Assembly: GCF_003412465.1 (NCBI RefSeq)
Contig: NZ_QTJV01000002.1
Location: forward strand, 310,001-374,000
Origin: Chitinophaga silvisoli
GTDB taxonomy: Bacteria; Bacteroidota; Bacteroidia; Chitinophagales; Chitinophagaceae
DNA length: 64,000 nucleotides
Direction: 5' to 3'
This document shows, in pieces, positions 1-8,182 of this stretch. Under the pieces are notes generated by a model. It was not told the origin of the DNA. It ran no database searches and saw only the letters and a list, made by a program, of their open reading frames with translations. Position 1 is the stretch's first letter; every line of letters starts with the position of its first letter. The position numbers and the translations under genes were made by a program.

Positions 1-1811
1 CAGTCACTTCTGGTAGTCCAGTCGCCACCCAGGTCTGCTACGTTACGATAGTCATGTGAGTCATCGAATACAGTAGCCGGATGTCCGCCGGAGAAGCCTG
101 CCACGCTATGATACACCATGTTCAGTTTAGGATCGCTGAATGAACCGTAATTGGATTTTACGTATTCCCATACCTTAGTCATATCATCATTCATCCAGGT
201 GACGGTTCTTGGTACCGCACTATCATAGTACATATTGATACTGCTGTTGCTGTATACCAATGACAGTAATTCCCTGTGTTCAAACCAATGCTCTTTCCAG
301 GTAGCAGGTGGTGTGTTTGTCAGTGTGGTATTTTGTGCATATACCCACTCAGAATTGCCATCACTGTTCTCTGCCCTTACACGATAATAGTAAGTGGTAA
401 GCGGAGATAATTCCAGTGAATAGAAATGTGTAGAATTTGGATGCAGCTCTTTGGAGAAATCCCAGTTAGTACTATCTGTTGAGTGCTCCAAGCGATAGCT
501 GGTTTCGGTGGTAGCATTATCAGACCAATCCAGGATAATCTGGTTGCCTGAAACGCTGGTGGTTACTAAATCTGAAGGCGCAGCAGGAGCTCCCGTAGGG
601 AAAGATCCGGTACCTGTGCCATAGATCTCCAGTTCTGAAAACTGAATGAGGTCATCCCCGTTATTGGCTGTAATATTTAAACGATAATATTTATAAGCTG
701 TCGTGTTGGCAAATACAAAAGTTCTTTTCTTTTGTCTGCCAGTGAATACCTGATTGCTTTGTGTATTCAATGTCACCCAGGTAGTGCTGTCATTAGAACC
801 TTCAAACACCCAGTTTTTCGGATCTCTGCCCTCGGCATCATTGCCGGAGGTAATGGCATATTGTGTGGCGGTACCGGGATGTGCCAGTTTGTACACGACC
901 CATGTAGTAGGATTGTACGCGAGGTATTTGGTATAGATGCTATTGTCTGTTGCTTTGGCAATGCCTTCTGCACCGGTAGTATTAAACTGATCCGATACTT
1001 TGCCATTTACGTAATTAGTCAGGTCTATGGCATAAGGTGCTGCAGCCGTTCTTACTACTGCGGATGTTGCATAAGCAGATACGCCGGTAGCATTTACAGC
1101 TCTTACCTTGTAAATATAGGCAGTACCTACACTCAGACCGCTATCAGCATAGTGATGCACATTGGCAGCTACGGTATCGAGTATGTGAAAATTCACACCA
1201 TCAATAGAGCTTGAGATGATAAAGCCAGTTTCATTTGTAGCATTATCTGTCCAGCTCAGGTTGGCATGATATCCTGAGATGCTGGCAGTAAGATGGGTCG
1301 GTGCCGCGGGTCCTGCAGCGGATCCCGTCAGTTTCCATTCTGAAAACTGGATAGCACCTGCACCATTGCTGGCAGTGATGTGAAGGCGAAAATACAGGTA
1401 GGCGGCAGCGCCGGATACGGTGTAGGTGTTGGTCTGAAAGCGGGCCGCAAATGTCTGGGCGGTCTGCGTATCCAATGTCACCCATGTACTGCCGTCATTA
1501 GAACCTAAGAGCACCCAATCTTTAGGATCACGGGTATTGGCATCGTTGGCAGAAGAAATGGAATATTGGCTCAAGATGGCTGAATAGGCCGACTGGTACT
1601 GCACCCAGATGTCTGTATGTGCAGTATAGTACTTGGTGTTTACATCATTGTCTGTGATGTTCTGATAGTTTTCCTTTGCATTGTCGTCGTTGTTATACTG
1701 TACAGTGACGGCACCTCCATTGGTGGTCAGCTCAGTCTGGGCGAAAGTACCAAGACTGCTGCACAGGCATACAGCGTACAAAGATAGCTTTGTAAAATTA
1801 CGGGTCATCAT
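1..1811 (-). CDS. Secreted F5/8 type C and fibronectin III multidomain protein (3' end cut by window edge)
   Basis: The frame is open from an ATG ATG pair at 1811/1808 to the left edge (about 603 residues), so the C-terminus is missing. A signal peptide ends near FAQ at residue 25. Two copies of a module follow: an F5/8 type C (discoidin-like) domain at about 30-165 and 258-400, each with the pattern DPK(D/N)WV..GSND..TWV and ending FSE, and each followed by a fibronectin III domain (about 168-255 and 403-490) with the LxWxDNAT and YxYxVRA motifs. From about 497 a different domain starts (HWFEHRELL, later GGHPATVFDDSHDYRN) that I do not recognise. F5/8C and FnIII modules usually bind carbohydrate or act as spacers, so an extracellular glycan-binding or hydrolytic role is inferred. 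The adjacent genes give no pathway link. Confidence 0.85.
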   Translation of the reverse strand, partial: MMTRNFTKLSLYAVCLCSSLGTFAQTELTTNGGAVTVQYNNDDNAKENYQNITDNDVNTKYYTAHTDIWVQYQSAYSAILSQYSISSANDANTRDPKDWVLLGSNDGSTWVTLDTQTAQTFAARFQTNTYTVSGAAAYLYFRLHITASNGAGAIQFSEWKLTGSAAGPAAPTHLTASISGYHANLSWTDNATNETGFIISSSIDGVNFHILDTVAANVHHYADSGLSVGTAYIYKVRAVNATGVSAYATSAVVRTAAAPYAIDLTNYVNGKVSDQFNTTGAEGIAKATDNSIYTKYLAYNPTTWVVYKLAHPGTATQYAITSGNDAEGRDPKNWVFEGSNDSTTWVTLNTQSNQVFTGRQKKRTFVFANTTAYKYYRLNITANNGDDLIQFSELEIYGTGTGSFPTGAPAAPSDLVTTSVSGNQIILDWSDNATTETSYRLEHSTDSTNWDFSKELHPNSTHFYSLELSPLTTYYYRVRAENSDGNSEWVYAQNTTLTNTPPATWKEHWFEHRELLSLVYSNSSINMYYDSAVPRTVTWMNDDMTKVWEYVKSNYGSFSDPKLNMVYHSVAGFSGGHPATVFDDSHDYRNVADLGGDWTTRSD

Positions 1812-1955
1812 GATGGGCGTTATGCGTTTGGTTAATAAAGTGCGCTCTTAAAAATGTGGATATCGATTTTGGTCTACGGTGTCAGGTCAACACGATTCTA
1901 TATAAAAATAAGCACAGGTCGCTTACGAACCTGTCAATAGAATTCAAATGGATTG

Positions 1956-3386
1956 TTAATAGATTTTAAAGATGTCTTTGAGCGCTTTCTTTGCGGCATG
2001 GTAGCCACACATGCCATGTACACCGCCACCAGGGGGAGTTGCAGAGGAACAAACGTAAATACCTTTTGCAGGGGTGCTATAGGGAGATAAGCGGATAGCT
2101 GGTCTGGTGTAGAGTTGGGTAATATCCAGGATACCCCCGTTGATGTCACCACCTATATAGTTTGGATTGTAGTCCTCCATCTGGCGGGTATTCATCGTAT
2201 GCCTGTCCAGGATCAGGTCCCGGAAACCGGGTGCGAATCGCTCTACCTGGTTTTCGATATGAGTAGTCATATCTACCGTGGAACCATGGGGAACATGGCA
2301 ATATGCCCAGGCTGTATGTTTGCCTTCGGGTGCACGGGAGTGATCGAAGATGCTTTGCTGTGCCAGGAGTACAAAAGGTTTGTCAGGATGCTGTCCTTTC
2401 GAGGTGAGGTGTTCATTGGCGGTAATCTCCTCCAATGTATTGCCCAGGTGCAGGGTACCTGCTTTGCGGCACAGTTCGTTGGTAAAAGGAATGGGGCTAT
2501 TCAGCGCCCAGTCTATTTTGAACACACCCATACCGTAGCGATAATGTTCCAGCTGGTATTTGTAAAAGCCTTTTATTTTGTCACCTGCGATGTCTAGTAG
2601 TTGCTTAGGCGTTATGTCCAGGAGAATAGCGCGGGCAGGAGGCAGATCGTTTAAGGAGCGTACATAAGTACCCGTCCGGATCTCGCCACCGATTGATTCG
2701 AAATAAGCTGCCAGTGCATTTGCTATGGCCTGTGAACCGCCTTGTGGTGCAGGCCATCCTTCCAGGTGACCATTCGCTAATAAGACCATGCCGATAGCAG
2801 CCGTAGTGAGGTTCGTCAATGGTTGTATAGCATGTGCAGCCATACCGGCAAACAAGCCCCTGGCTGTCTTTCCCCGGAACCTGGCAGCAAGTGTGCTGGC
2901 AGGCAATAATGCTTTCAGGCCAAAACGCGCCATAACACCGGGATGTTTTGGAATTGCCAGTGGACCCAGTAAGGCAGGTGCCAGTGCTGGCCAATCCTTC
3001 ACTACCGGGTCCATGAGCTGGTGATATTTATGTTCGTCTATACCGAGTCCTTTGGCAGTATCATCCAATGAACGGTGTAATACAGCAGCCGTACCATCGT
3101 CAAAGGGATGAGCAGCGGCTACTTCAGGTTGCAGGAATTTTAGTCCGAAATCTGCCAGGGGCAGGGTACGAAAAAAAGGAGAGCCTGCAGCCAGGGGATG
3201 AATGGCAGAACACACATCGTGAACAAATCCGGGTAAGGTGAGTGCTTTGGAACGGAGACCGCCGCCAATAGTATCCTTCCCCTCCAGCAGCAGGACCTGT
3301 ATGCCCTGCTGTTGCAGGGTAATGGCTGCTGCCAGGCCGTTAGGACCAGCACCTACTACGATTGCGTCATACGACTGTTTGTTCAT
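1956..3386 (-). CDS. FAD-dependent oxidoreductase of the phytoene desaturase-related family (COG1233-like)
   Basis: The 476-residue protein opens with a Rossmann dinucleotide-binding motif, VVGAGPNGLAAA (about residues 11-22), with an acidic residue at the end of strand 2 (LLLEGKD), and closes with the GxxxPGGGVHGMCGYHAA signature near 450-470 typical of phytoene desaturase/amine oxidase-like flavoproteins. Length suits the family. No carotenoid gene such as phytoene synthase lies nearby, so a carotenoid substrate cannot be assumed; relatives act on many polyisoprenoid and lipid-like substrates. A small cysteine-rich frame ends 7 bases upstream and might be cotranscribed. Start is the ATG at 3386. 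Confidence 0.88.
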   Translation of the reverse strand: MNKQSYDAIVVGAGPNGLAAAITLQQQGIQVLLLEGKDTIGGGLRSKALTLPGFVHDVCSAIHPLAAGSPFFRTLPLADFGLKFLQPEVAAAHPFDDGTAAVLHRSLDDTAKGLGIDEHKYHQLMDPVVKDWPALAPALLGPLAIPKHPGVMARFGLKALLPASTLAARFRGKTARGLFAGMAAHAIQPLTNLTTAAIGMVLLANGHLEGWPAPQGGSQAIANALAAYFESIGGEIRTGTYVRSLNDLPPARAILLDITPKQLLDIAGDKIKGFYKYQLEHYRYGMGVFKIDWALNSPIPFTNELCRKAGTLHLGNTLEEITANEHLTSKGQHPDKPFVLLAQQSIFDHSRAPEGKHTAWAYCHVPHGSTVDMTTHIENQVERFAPGFRDLILDRHTMNTRQMEDYNPNYIGGDINGGILDITQLYTRPAIRLSPYSTPAKGIYVCSSATPPGGGVHGMCGYHAAKKALKDIFKIY

Positions 3387-3393
3387 ACTATAT

Positions 3394-3624
3394 TTAATAT
3401 TGCCCTGCTTCGATGGTACTTTCAGACAATGTATACCTTTTATCTACCTTATCCAAAATTACGTACATGGAGTCTTTATTATCATTCAGACCATAGAGTA
3501 TAATCCGTTGCAGGAAGTACGGGTCAGGAGAGAGACATCCACATTTTGTGCATAAATAAACATAGCATTGCCTGGGGCAATTCTTTAGCTGGCTGGCGCA
3601 TTCAGTACATAGCAGTACAGCCAC
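3394..3624 (-). CDS. Possible small cysteine-rich protein upstream of the FAD oxidoreductase
   Basis: A 76-codon frame starting with GTG ends with TAA only 7 bases before the ATG of the FAD oxidoreductase, the spacing expected in an operon. The N-terminal 30 residues hold seven cysteines, including two CxxC pairs (CTEC and CTKC), suggesting a zinc ribbon; the C-terminal half has ordinary amino-acid composition. Against it: no ATG start, no recognised family, and a stop in frame shortly upstream. It could be the 3' remnant of a longer gene disrupted on its 5' side, where the inverted-repeat element at 3683-3794 lies. Low confidence. Confidence 0.3.
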   Translation of the reverse strand: MAVLLCTECASQLKNCPRQCYVYLCTKCGCLSPDPYFLQRIILYGLNDNKDSMYVILDKVDKRYTLSESTIEAGQY

Positions 3625-3682
3625 AACAAGATCCAGTGATATCTTTTAATTGAGTGCAGGATGCTGTAGGTATAATAAAAAT

Positions 3683-3794
3683 AATGAGGTTGTATCAAAA
3701 GTAATTTGATGGCAATTTAGAATTTAATAAAGAAAATTCTCTCCATCAGACATCTGGATTAAACCCGGAAATTTACTTTTGATACAACCTCATT
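3683..3794. repeat. 112-bp element bounded by 22-bp perfect inverted repeats (MITE candidate)
   Basis: Positions 3683-3704 (starting AATGAGGTTGTATC) recur as their exact reverse complement at 3773-3794. The 68 bases between are AT-rich and hold no ORF. The loop is too long for a terminator, and no clear target-site duplication flanks the ends. The structure resembles a non-autonomous miniature inverted-repeat element, but no copy elsewhere in this window was seen. Confidence 0.6.
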
Positions 3795-3814
3795 CCAATC
3801 CATTATCTGGGGCG

Positions 3815-3921
3815 ACTTCGACGTTCCATCATGATCACTTCGATGTTCATTACGATCACTTCGACCCTCCACCACTCTCACTTCAACGCTCATCGCGATC
3901 ACTTCAACGCTCCATCATATC
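3815..3921. repeat. Five degenerate 21/22-bp tandem repeats
   Basis: Units begin at 3815, 3837, 3858, 3880 and 3901, each starting ACTTCRAY and mostly ending in ATC; lengths are 22, 21, 22, 21 and 21. The last unit runs into the 3' end of the small gene at 3904-4155 and contains its stop codon. In another reading frame the array is open, so it may have expanded from the end of the gene. Confidence 0.75.
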
Positions 3922-4155
3922 AAGGATATCAGTCCAGATAATTCGCGCGATCTGCTCACTCTCCACCATTCTGACTCTTTCTGCCGGCAATGCCATACTA
4001 TCTTCCTGCCAATCAATAATGTCCGGCGAGAAATCTTTCAGAATATTACCACTCGTAATTACTTCATAGGTGGTTTCATGACGTGCTTCATTCACACTGA
4101 TCACAATCTGATAGGACCGACCCTCTATATATACTGTAACTGTATGTTTTTCCAT
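3904..4155 (-). CDS. Small hypothetical protein, 83 residues
   Basis: An acidic, soluble-looking small protein starting MEKHTVTVYIEGRSYQIV, with alternating beta-type patterns in the first 40 residues and a predicted helical C-terminus (ESEQIARIIWTDILDMMER). No signal peptide or membrane segment is visible. The ATG at 4155 is preferred over an upstream TTG at 4164. The stop codon lies within the last copy of the tandem repeat array. I do not recognise the family; the codon use looks protein-like and the opposite strand has no competing gene. Confidence 0.6.
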   Translation of the reverse strand: MEKHTVTVYIEGRSYQIVISVNEARHETTYEVITSGNILKDFSPDIIDWQEDSMALPAERVRMVESEQIARIIWTDILDMMER

Positions 4156-4236
4156 AACAAACAAAAATTAGTTGTGCTATCACGACAATACGTCGCAACA
4201 GTGGGGTACAAATGCTGTAAGATCAGATATAGAAAG

Positions 4237-4404
4237 CTAACCATGATTGGCCACGCGATGTCCTGTTCTTTTCGCCACGCCGGTAGGATGGGGTCCCCTG
4301 TTTTTTTCCTTGTTGGTGGTCAGACCAATGGCTTCAGCCTGACTGGGGTGCTTCACTTTCTTTCCACTTTCATGCTTTGTTCCTGCTTCCTGGTTTTTTG
4401 CCAT
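4237..4404 (-). CDS. Small basic hypothetical protein, 55 residues
   Basis: From the ATG at 4404 the frame encodes a lysine-, histidine- and glycine-rich peptide (begins MAKNQEAGTKHESGKK, ends RTGHRVANHG) with no hydrophobic stretch, probably disordered and able to bind nucleic acid or ribosomes by charge. In-frame ATGs at 4413 and 4443 would add 3 or 13 residues. It lies 81 bases upstream of the other small gene on the same strand. Function unknown; composition alone supports the call. Confidence 0.45.
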   Translation of the reverse strand: MAKNQEAGTKHESGKKVKHPSQAEAIGLTTNKEKNRGPHPTGVAKRTGHRVANHG

Positions 4405-4897
4405 GTCAACGCGCATTTTAATGGGTGAGTAATAGAAGAACACTAAAACTAAATCAAAAGGTTTGCCAGCTTATGAAGCAATGAGTTAAATAATGTTAAT
4501 TGACTGAAAATCAATTATTAACAAGTGAGAATTCCTGGCTCAGTCAGGGATGGGAAGGGTTGAAAAGTATCTACAATACCGGATATCCGGCGAATGAAAA
4601 TGTGCCCTTTGGCAAAACCTTCATTCGCCGGGAGGATACCGCACGCTGCATACCAGGGGGTTACGGGAGATGAAAAACCTGTTGAGACCTGGTTTTCGGC
4701 CTGGCTTGCAGCATGCAGTTTAACAGTTCAGAGTACTTGTATCGTGGTAAGTTTAGCACAAAGGAGAGGACTCCGCCTCTATCAATAACGTTTAAACTAT
4801 GTGTTCGTGATTGCTAAATTACCAATCCCATTCATTAAAAGTTGTCAATGAATTTCAAACGAATTGTAAATGAAATTTAAATTCCCGATATTTAAAT
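4405..4897. other. Intergenic stretch before the histidine kinase, with one strong palindrome
   Basis: No convincing gene. It holds a perfect 12-bp inverted repeat (4587-4598 and 4620-4631, CCGGCGAATGAA) whose 21-base loop contains a smaller TGCC/GGCA hairpin, and a weaker AT-rich inverted repeat around 4495-4525. The 60 bases directly before the kinase ATG are AT-rich and probably contain its promoter, but no exact TAnnTTTG box was found. Confidence 0.6.
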
Positions 4898-6397
4898 ATG
4901 AACAGAAAAATGCGGATGGGGCTTAAACTGGCGATTGAAAGAATATATTTGTCTTTCAGGAATTATTTCATGAGGCATCCGGTTAAGGTTTATATCACTT
5001 CTTCTGTCATCTGTTTCATTGTATTGGCAATTGTCCAGATCATGTTAGTATACAATACCTATGATCTGTTGAACAGAAGATTCTACTATGAAAAGAAAGG
5101 TCGTATCAATGAACGTTATACTAAAGCAATCATTAACGACCATGTCTTTCCTGGTGGAAAGGATATTATAGAAAACCTGTTATCACCTCAATACCACGAA
5201 CTCGAAAGGCTCTATAAAGCAGGCGATACTGCCGGTTTCAATCATGCATCACAGTTATTACTCCGGAATATTTTTAATACACTCATTGACAAGCAAAATG
5301 CAGATGCCCTGCTAAGGGATATCAAATTCAAAGAAGGCATCCAGGATTCGCTTAAATACCTGCTTGTCGTATCACGTATCGACCTGCAATTCGCCGATCC
5401 CAAATATGTAAACATCTATGATAAGCGAAATAAATACCCGCTTATTGATGCACATATTCAGACAGCCAAGGGGATCAGAATATTCGGTGATCTCACCAAT
5501 CCGGATGAACAAAGTCAGATAATCGGTCTCTTTGTGTCCGATCCCAAACCTTATACTTACGCTATCAGTTTTTCACTCTATGCTGACCCGGCTAACCGCA
5601 GACAGGTTGTGTTTAAACAGATGCAGGGCATCCTTACCATGAGCCTGCTCTCCGTACTCGCGATCATTATCCTCTTTTTCATCACACTTCGCAACTGGAT
5701 CAAACAAAAGCATATTGCTGATGTAAAAACTGACTTTATCAACAACATTACCCACGAGTTCCATACACCATTATCAGCCATTATGGTGGCCAATAAAAAT
5801 ATTCAGAACGAACGGGTGCTGGAAAATAAGACGGCCATCCGCTCTCTTTCTGACATCATAGAGCGGCAATCACAACGATTGAAGTTGCTGATAGGACAGG
5901 TGCTGGACATCGCTACTGTAGACCAGCTATACGTTCAGAAAGGTCCCGAAGACCTGAATATCCTGATCAGTGAGATCCTTACAGATTTCAGTATCAAGTT
6001 CCCTTCGGACAATTTGCAACTGTCTTTTGTACCGGCACCTGCCACAATAATTGTCGATACAGATAGTTTCCATTTTACCACTCTACTCCTCAATCTGTTG
6101 GATAATGCGGTGAAATATAACCTGCAGGAGGTAAAACATATCCAGGTAGCTGTAGTGGAAATGGACACCGATATACAGATCTCGATCAGTGACAATGGAA
6201 TTGGTATGGATAAAGAAACAATCCGTTATATCTTTGATAAATTCTACCGGAATCAAAAAGACCTGACGCAAAATGCCAAGGGTTTAGGACTTGGCCTGCA
6301 TTATGTAAAGCAATGCATAGATGCTCACCAATGGACAGTGAGAGTGGAAAGCGAACCAGGCATGGGAAGTACATTTGTAATCATTATACCTAAGTGA
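4898..6397 (+). CDS. Two-component sensor histidine kinase
   Basis: 499 residues: a first membrane helix at about 32-54, an extracytoplasmic sensor region of about 190 residues, a second helix at about 248-268, then a HisKA domain with the phospho-acceptor His286 in NNITHEFHTPLS, and an HATPase domain with N-box (LLNLLDNAVKYN), G1-box (DNGIGMD) and GLGLGLHYVKQ. No HAMP or PAS domain is visible. It is followed after 13 bases by an OmpR-type regulator, so the two form a transcription unit; the arrangement recalls RprX/RprY of Bacteroides. The signal is not evident from the sequence. An internal ATG five codons in is an alternative start. Confidence 0.95.
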   Translation: MNRKMRMGLKLAIERIYLSFRNYFMRHPVKVYITSSVICFIVLAIVQIMLVYNTYDLLNRRFYYEKKGRINERYTKAIINDHVFPGGKDIIENLLSPQYHELERLYKAGDTAGFNHASQLLLRNIFNTLIDKQNADALLRDIKFKEGIQDSLKYLLVVSRIDLQFADPKYVNIYDKRNKYPLIDAHIQTAKGIRIFGDLTNPDEQSQIIGLFVSDPKPYTYAISFSLYADPANRRQVVFKQMQGILTMSLLSVLAIIILFFITLRNWIKQKHIADVKTDFINNITHEFHTPLSAIMVANKNIQNERVLENKTAIRSLSDIIERQSQRLKLLIGQVLDIATVDQLYVQKGPEDLNILISEILTDFSIKFPSDNLQLSFVPAPATIIVDTDSFHFTTLLLNLLDNAVKYNLQEVKHIQVAVVEMDTDIQISISDNGIGMDKETIRYIFDKFYRNQKDLTQNAKGLGLGLHYVKQCIDAHQWTVRVESEPGMGSTFVIIIPK

Positions 6398-6410
6398 AAA
6401 TTGTAAGGGG

Positions 6411-7112
6411 ATGAAACACAAAATTCTGTTAGTAGAGGATGAAGCAGACCTCGGAAACGTTGTAAAACAATACCTGGAATTAATGGATTTTGATGTGGAC
6501 TGGCAGCAAAATGGCCGGACCGCCCTGGACGTATTTGAGAAATCGCCCAATGCTTATCATATTCTTCTTATAGATGTCAACCTGCCCGGGCTGAATGGAT
6601 TCGAACTGGCAGAGCATGTCATCAAACTCAATAGCGATGTGCCTTTCCTTTTCCTCACAGCAAGAGGAGAGAAGAACGACAGGCTCAACGGCCTGAAGAT
6701 AGGCGCTGATGATTATGTGGTAAAACCCTTTGATGTAGACGAACTGGTATTACGCATCCGCAACATCATCAAGCGGAAACAACCTGTTGTCAGCGCGGAG
6801 CCTGCACAGCAGAAAGTGATCAATATAGGTACAACGCAGCTTTTTGTGGATTCCCTCAAGCTGGTGACAGAGCAGGGCGAAGAGATCATTCTCACCCCGC
6901 GGGAGTGCGATTTGCTGGTGCTGTTCTTTAACAATGTGAACCGTGTATTAAAGCGGGAAGAAATCCTCACTAAAGTCTGGGGCTCCAATGACTACTTTGT
7001 AGGCCGCAGCCTGGATGTCTTCATTTCACGTTTCAGAAAATATTTCCAACATAATATCAATATCAGTATCAAGAATGTGTATGGTATTGGTTTCGTATTT
7101 AATGTGAAATAG
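6411..7112 (+). CDS. OmpR/PhoB-type response regulator
   Basis: 233 residues with an N-terminal receiver domain: acidic pocket at Glu9/Asp10, phosphorylatable Asp55 in LLIDVNLPG, conserved Thr in FLTARGE and Lys in YVVKPFD. A C-terminal winged-helix DNA-binding domain follows (TPRECDLLVLF, RVLKREEILTKVWG, RSLDVFISRFRKYF, GIGFVFNVK). It is encoded 13 bases after the sensor kinase and should be its cognate regulator, binding DNA when phosphorylated. Its last 14 bases overlap the 3' end of the convergent JmjC-like gene. Confidence 0.96.
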   Translation: MKHKILLVEDEADLGNVVKQYLELMDFDVDWQQNGRTALDVFEKSPNAYHILLIDVNLPGLNGFELAEHVIKLNSDVPFLFLTARGEKNDRLNGLKIGADDYVVKPFDVDELVLRIRNIIKRKQPVVSAEPAQQKVINIGTTQLFVDSLKLVTEQGEEIILTPRECDLLVLFFNNVNRVLKREEILTKVWGSNDYFVGRSLDVFISRFRKYFQHNINISIKNVYGIGFVFNVK

Positions 7113-7965
7113 CTATCGCCTTGTTTGCCCGGTTATAAGCAGTCTGGGTTTTGTACTCAAACCACTTTTTGCCCAGCAGCTTGCGCATTGCATCGTCAAA
7201 ACGGCGGGTGATAAAGATGTTTCTCACACCGATGGCCCTCCTGGCCAGCGATACAGGCAATGCCCTGTAAGCCACAGAATAGCCAGCCGTTTCGTACTGG
7301 ATATAGTGCCAGTATCCCGAAGGAATAAAGATCGTATCTCCTACATGCAGCGTACACTCATATCCATCCAGGAGGCGTAAGCCAGGGTATTTGTCATAAT
7401 CAGGCTGCCGCAAATCTGCCAGGCCATGAAAGTTCCAGGGTAAGCGATACAGGAGACTTGCCTGATCATTGGGAAATAACCATACCCGTTTTACACCATG
7501 CAGCTGGGTGAGAAATACATGAGACATATCGATATCATAGTGGTATCGTACAGATGATCCTTCTCCACCAAAAAAGAGGAATGGGAGCCAGGTAAGCAGG
7601 TTGTCCGCCAGCTTCCGTACCTGCAGTTCTTTCCGGATATCCGGTCTCTCGCGGAGCAGGTTGAATAAAAACAGGCGGCTTTCTGTAGGCCCGGCAGCTA
7701 TCAGATCGAGGTAATCTCCAAATTTCATTTTATTGCCAGCCTGACTGGTGGCCTTATCCAGGTGTGCATTCTCCTTTTCATGCACTGCTACCAATGTATC
7801 TCCCGCTTCTTTCTTAAAATAGTCGTAGTTCCATCTGGTCAATATATCCTGGCTTTCCGGTAAGATAAAGTCCTTAATCAAGGCTGGTTTTCCCGGATTT
7901 ACAAATTCAGTGGTGAATTGCTCCCTGGTATAGCCGCTGACTATGTTTACAGGTTTCAGATGCAT
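7099..7965 (-). CDS. Cupin/JmjC-like (cupin_8) Fe(II)/2-oxoglutarate oxygenase
   Basis: 288 residues. The double-stranded beta-helix metal triad is visible as His142 and Asp144 (YHYDIDMSH) and distal His220 (IPSGYWHYI), with GVKRVWLFP in the usual position after the first strand. Cupin_8 proteins hydroxylate protein or small-molecule substrates using Fe(II) and 2-oxoglutarate; the substrate here is unknown. The C-terminal ~50 residues are basic. Its 3' end overlaps the response regulator gene by 14 bases in convergent orientation. A 65-residue membrane peptide gene ends 19 bases upstream and may share its transcript. Confidence 0.88.
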   Translation of the reverse strand: MHLKPVNIVSGYTREQFTTEFVNPGKPALIKDFILPESQDILTRWNYDYFKKEAGDTLVAVHEKENAHLDKATSQAGNKMKFGDYLDLIAAGPTESRLFLFNLLRERPDIRKELQVRKLADNLLTWLPFLFFGGEGSSVRYHYDIDMSHVFLTQLHGVKRVWLFPNDQASLLYRLPWNFHGLADLRQPDYDKYPGLRLLDGYECTLHVGDTIFIPSGYWHYIQYETAGYSVAYRALPVSLARRAIGVRNIFITRRFDDAMRKLLGKKWFEYKTQTAYNRANKAIAISH

Positions 7966-7984
7966 ATGTGTACTTGTCTTTTTA

Positions 7985-8182
7985 TTAGTGCCTGGTATCT
8001 ATACAGACGATCTTTAATGTGGAATCAGCGTTGGCTGCTGCTACCCTGGCGGCAGGCGTATCCTGCTGGTTATTTAACTGATGTTGTTCTACAGTCACCG
8101 ATATGGTAAAAGCGGTGATCACTGCGATGACACCCAGGGAGGCAAATGAAGCCGCATACTGTCTGCATAAGTTCAGTTTCAT
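7985..8182 (-). CDS. Small membrane-anchored hypothetical protein, 65 residues
   Basis: A short basic N-terminus (MKLNLCRQY) is followed by a hydrophobic segment at about 10-31 (ASLGVIAVITAFTISVTV) and a polar 34-residue tail, consistent with a single-span inner-membrane protein or a signal-anchored peptide. It lies 19 bases before the JmjC-like gene on the same strand. No family recognised. Overlapping frames in this stretch look less protein-like. Confidence 0.5.
   Translation of the reverse strand: MKLNLCRQYAASFASLGVIAVITAFTISVTVEQHQLNNQQDTPAARVAAANADSTLKIVCIDTRH

Noticed and set aside
732..1214. 160-codon plus-strand frame
   Set aside because: It is the antisense of the F5/8C-FnIII protein, whose minus frame has domain motifs; cysteine-rich nonsense composition.
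3613..3672. Frame ending GSCCGCTAMY, reminiscent of a ribosomal peptide precursor core
   Set aside because: There is no ATG upstream in frame, no leader peptide and no modification genes nearby.
3815..3921. CRISPR array
   Set aside because: The 21/22-bp units are contiguous degenerate tandem repeats without spacers, and no cas genes are present.
4594..4788. 64-codon plus-strand frame upstream of the kinase
   Set aside because: It begins inside the 12-bp palindrome and has no protein-like pattern.
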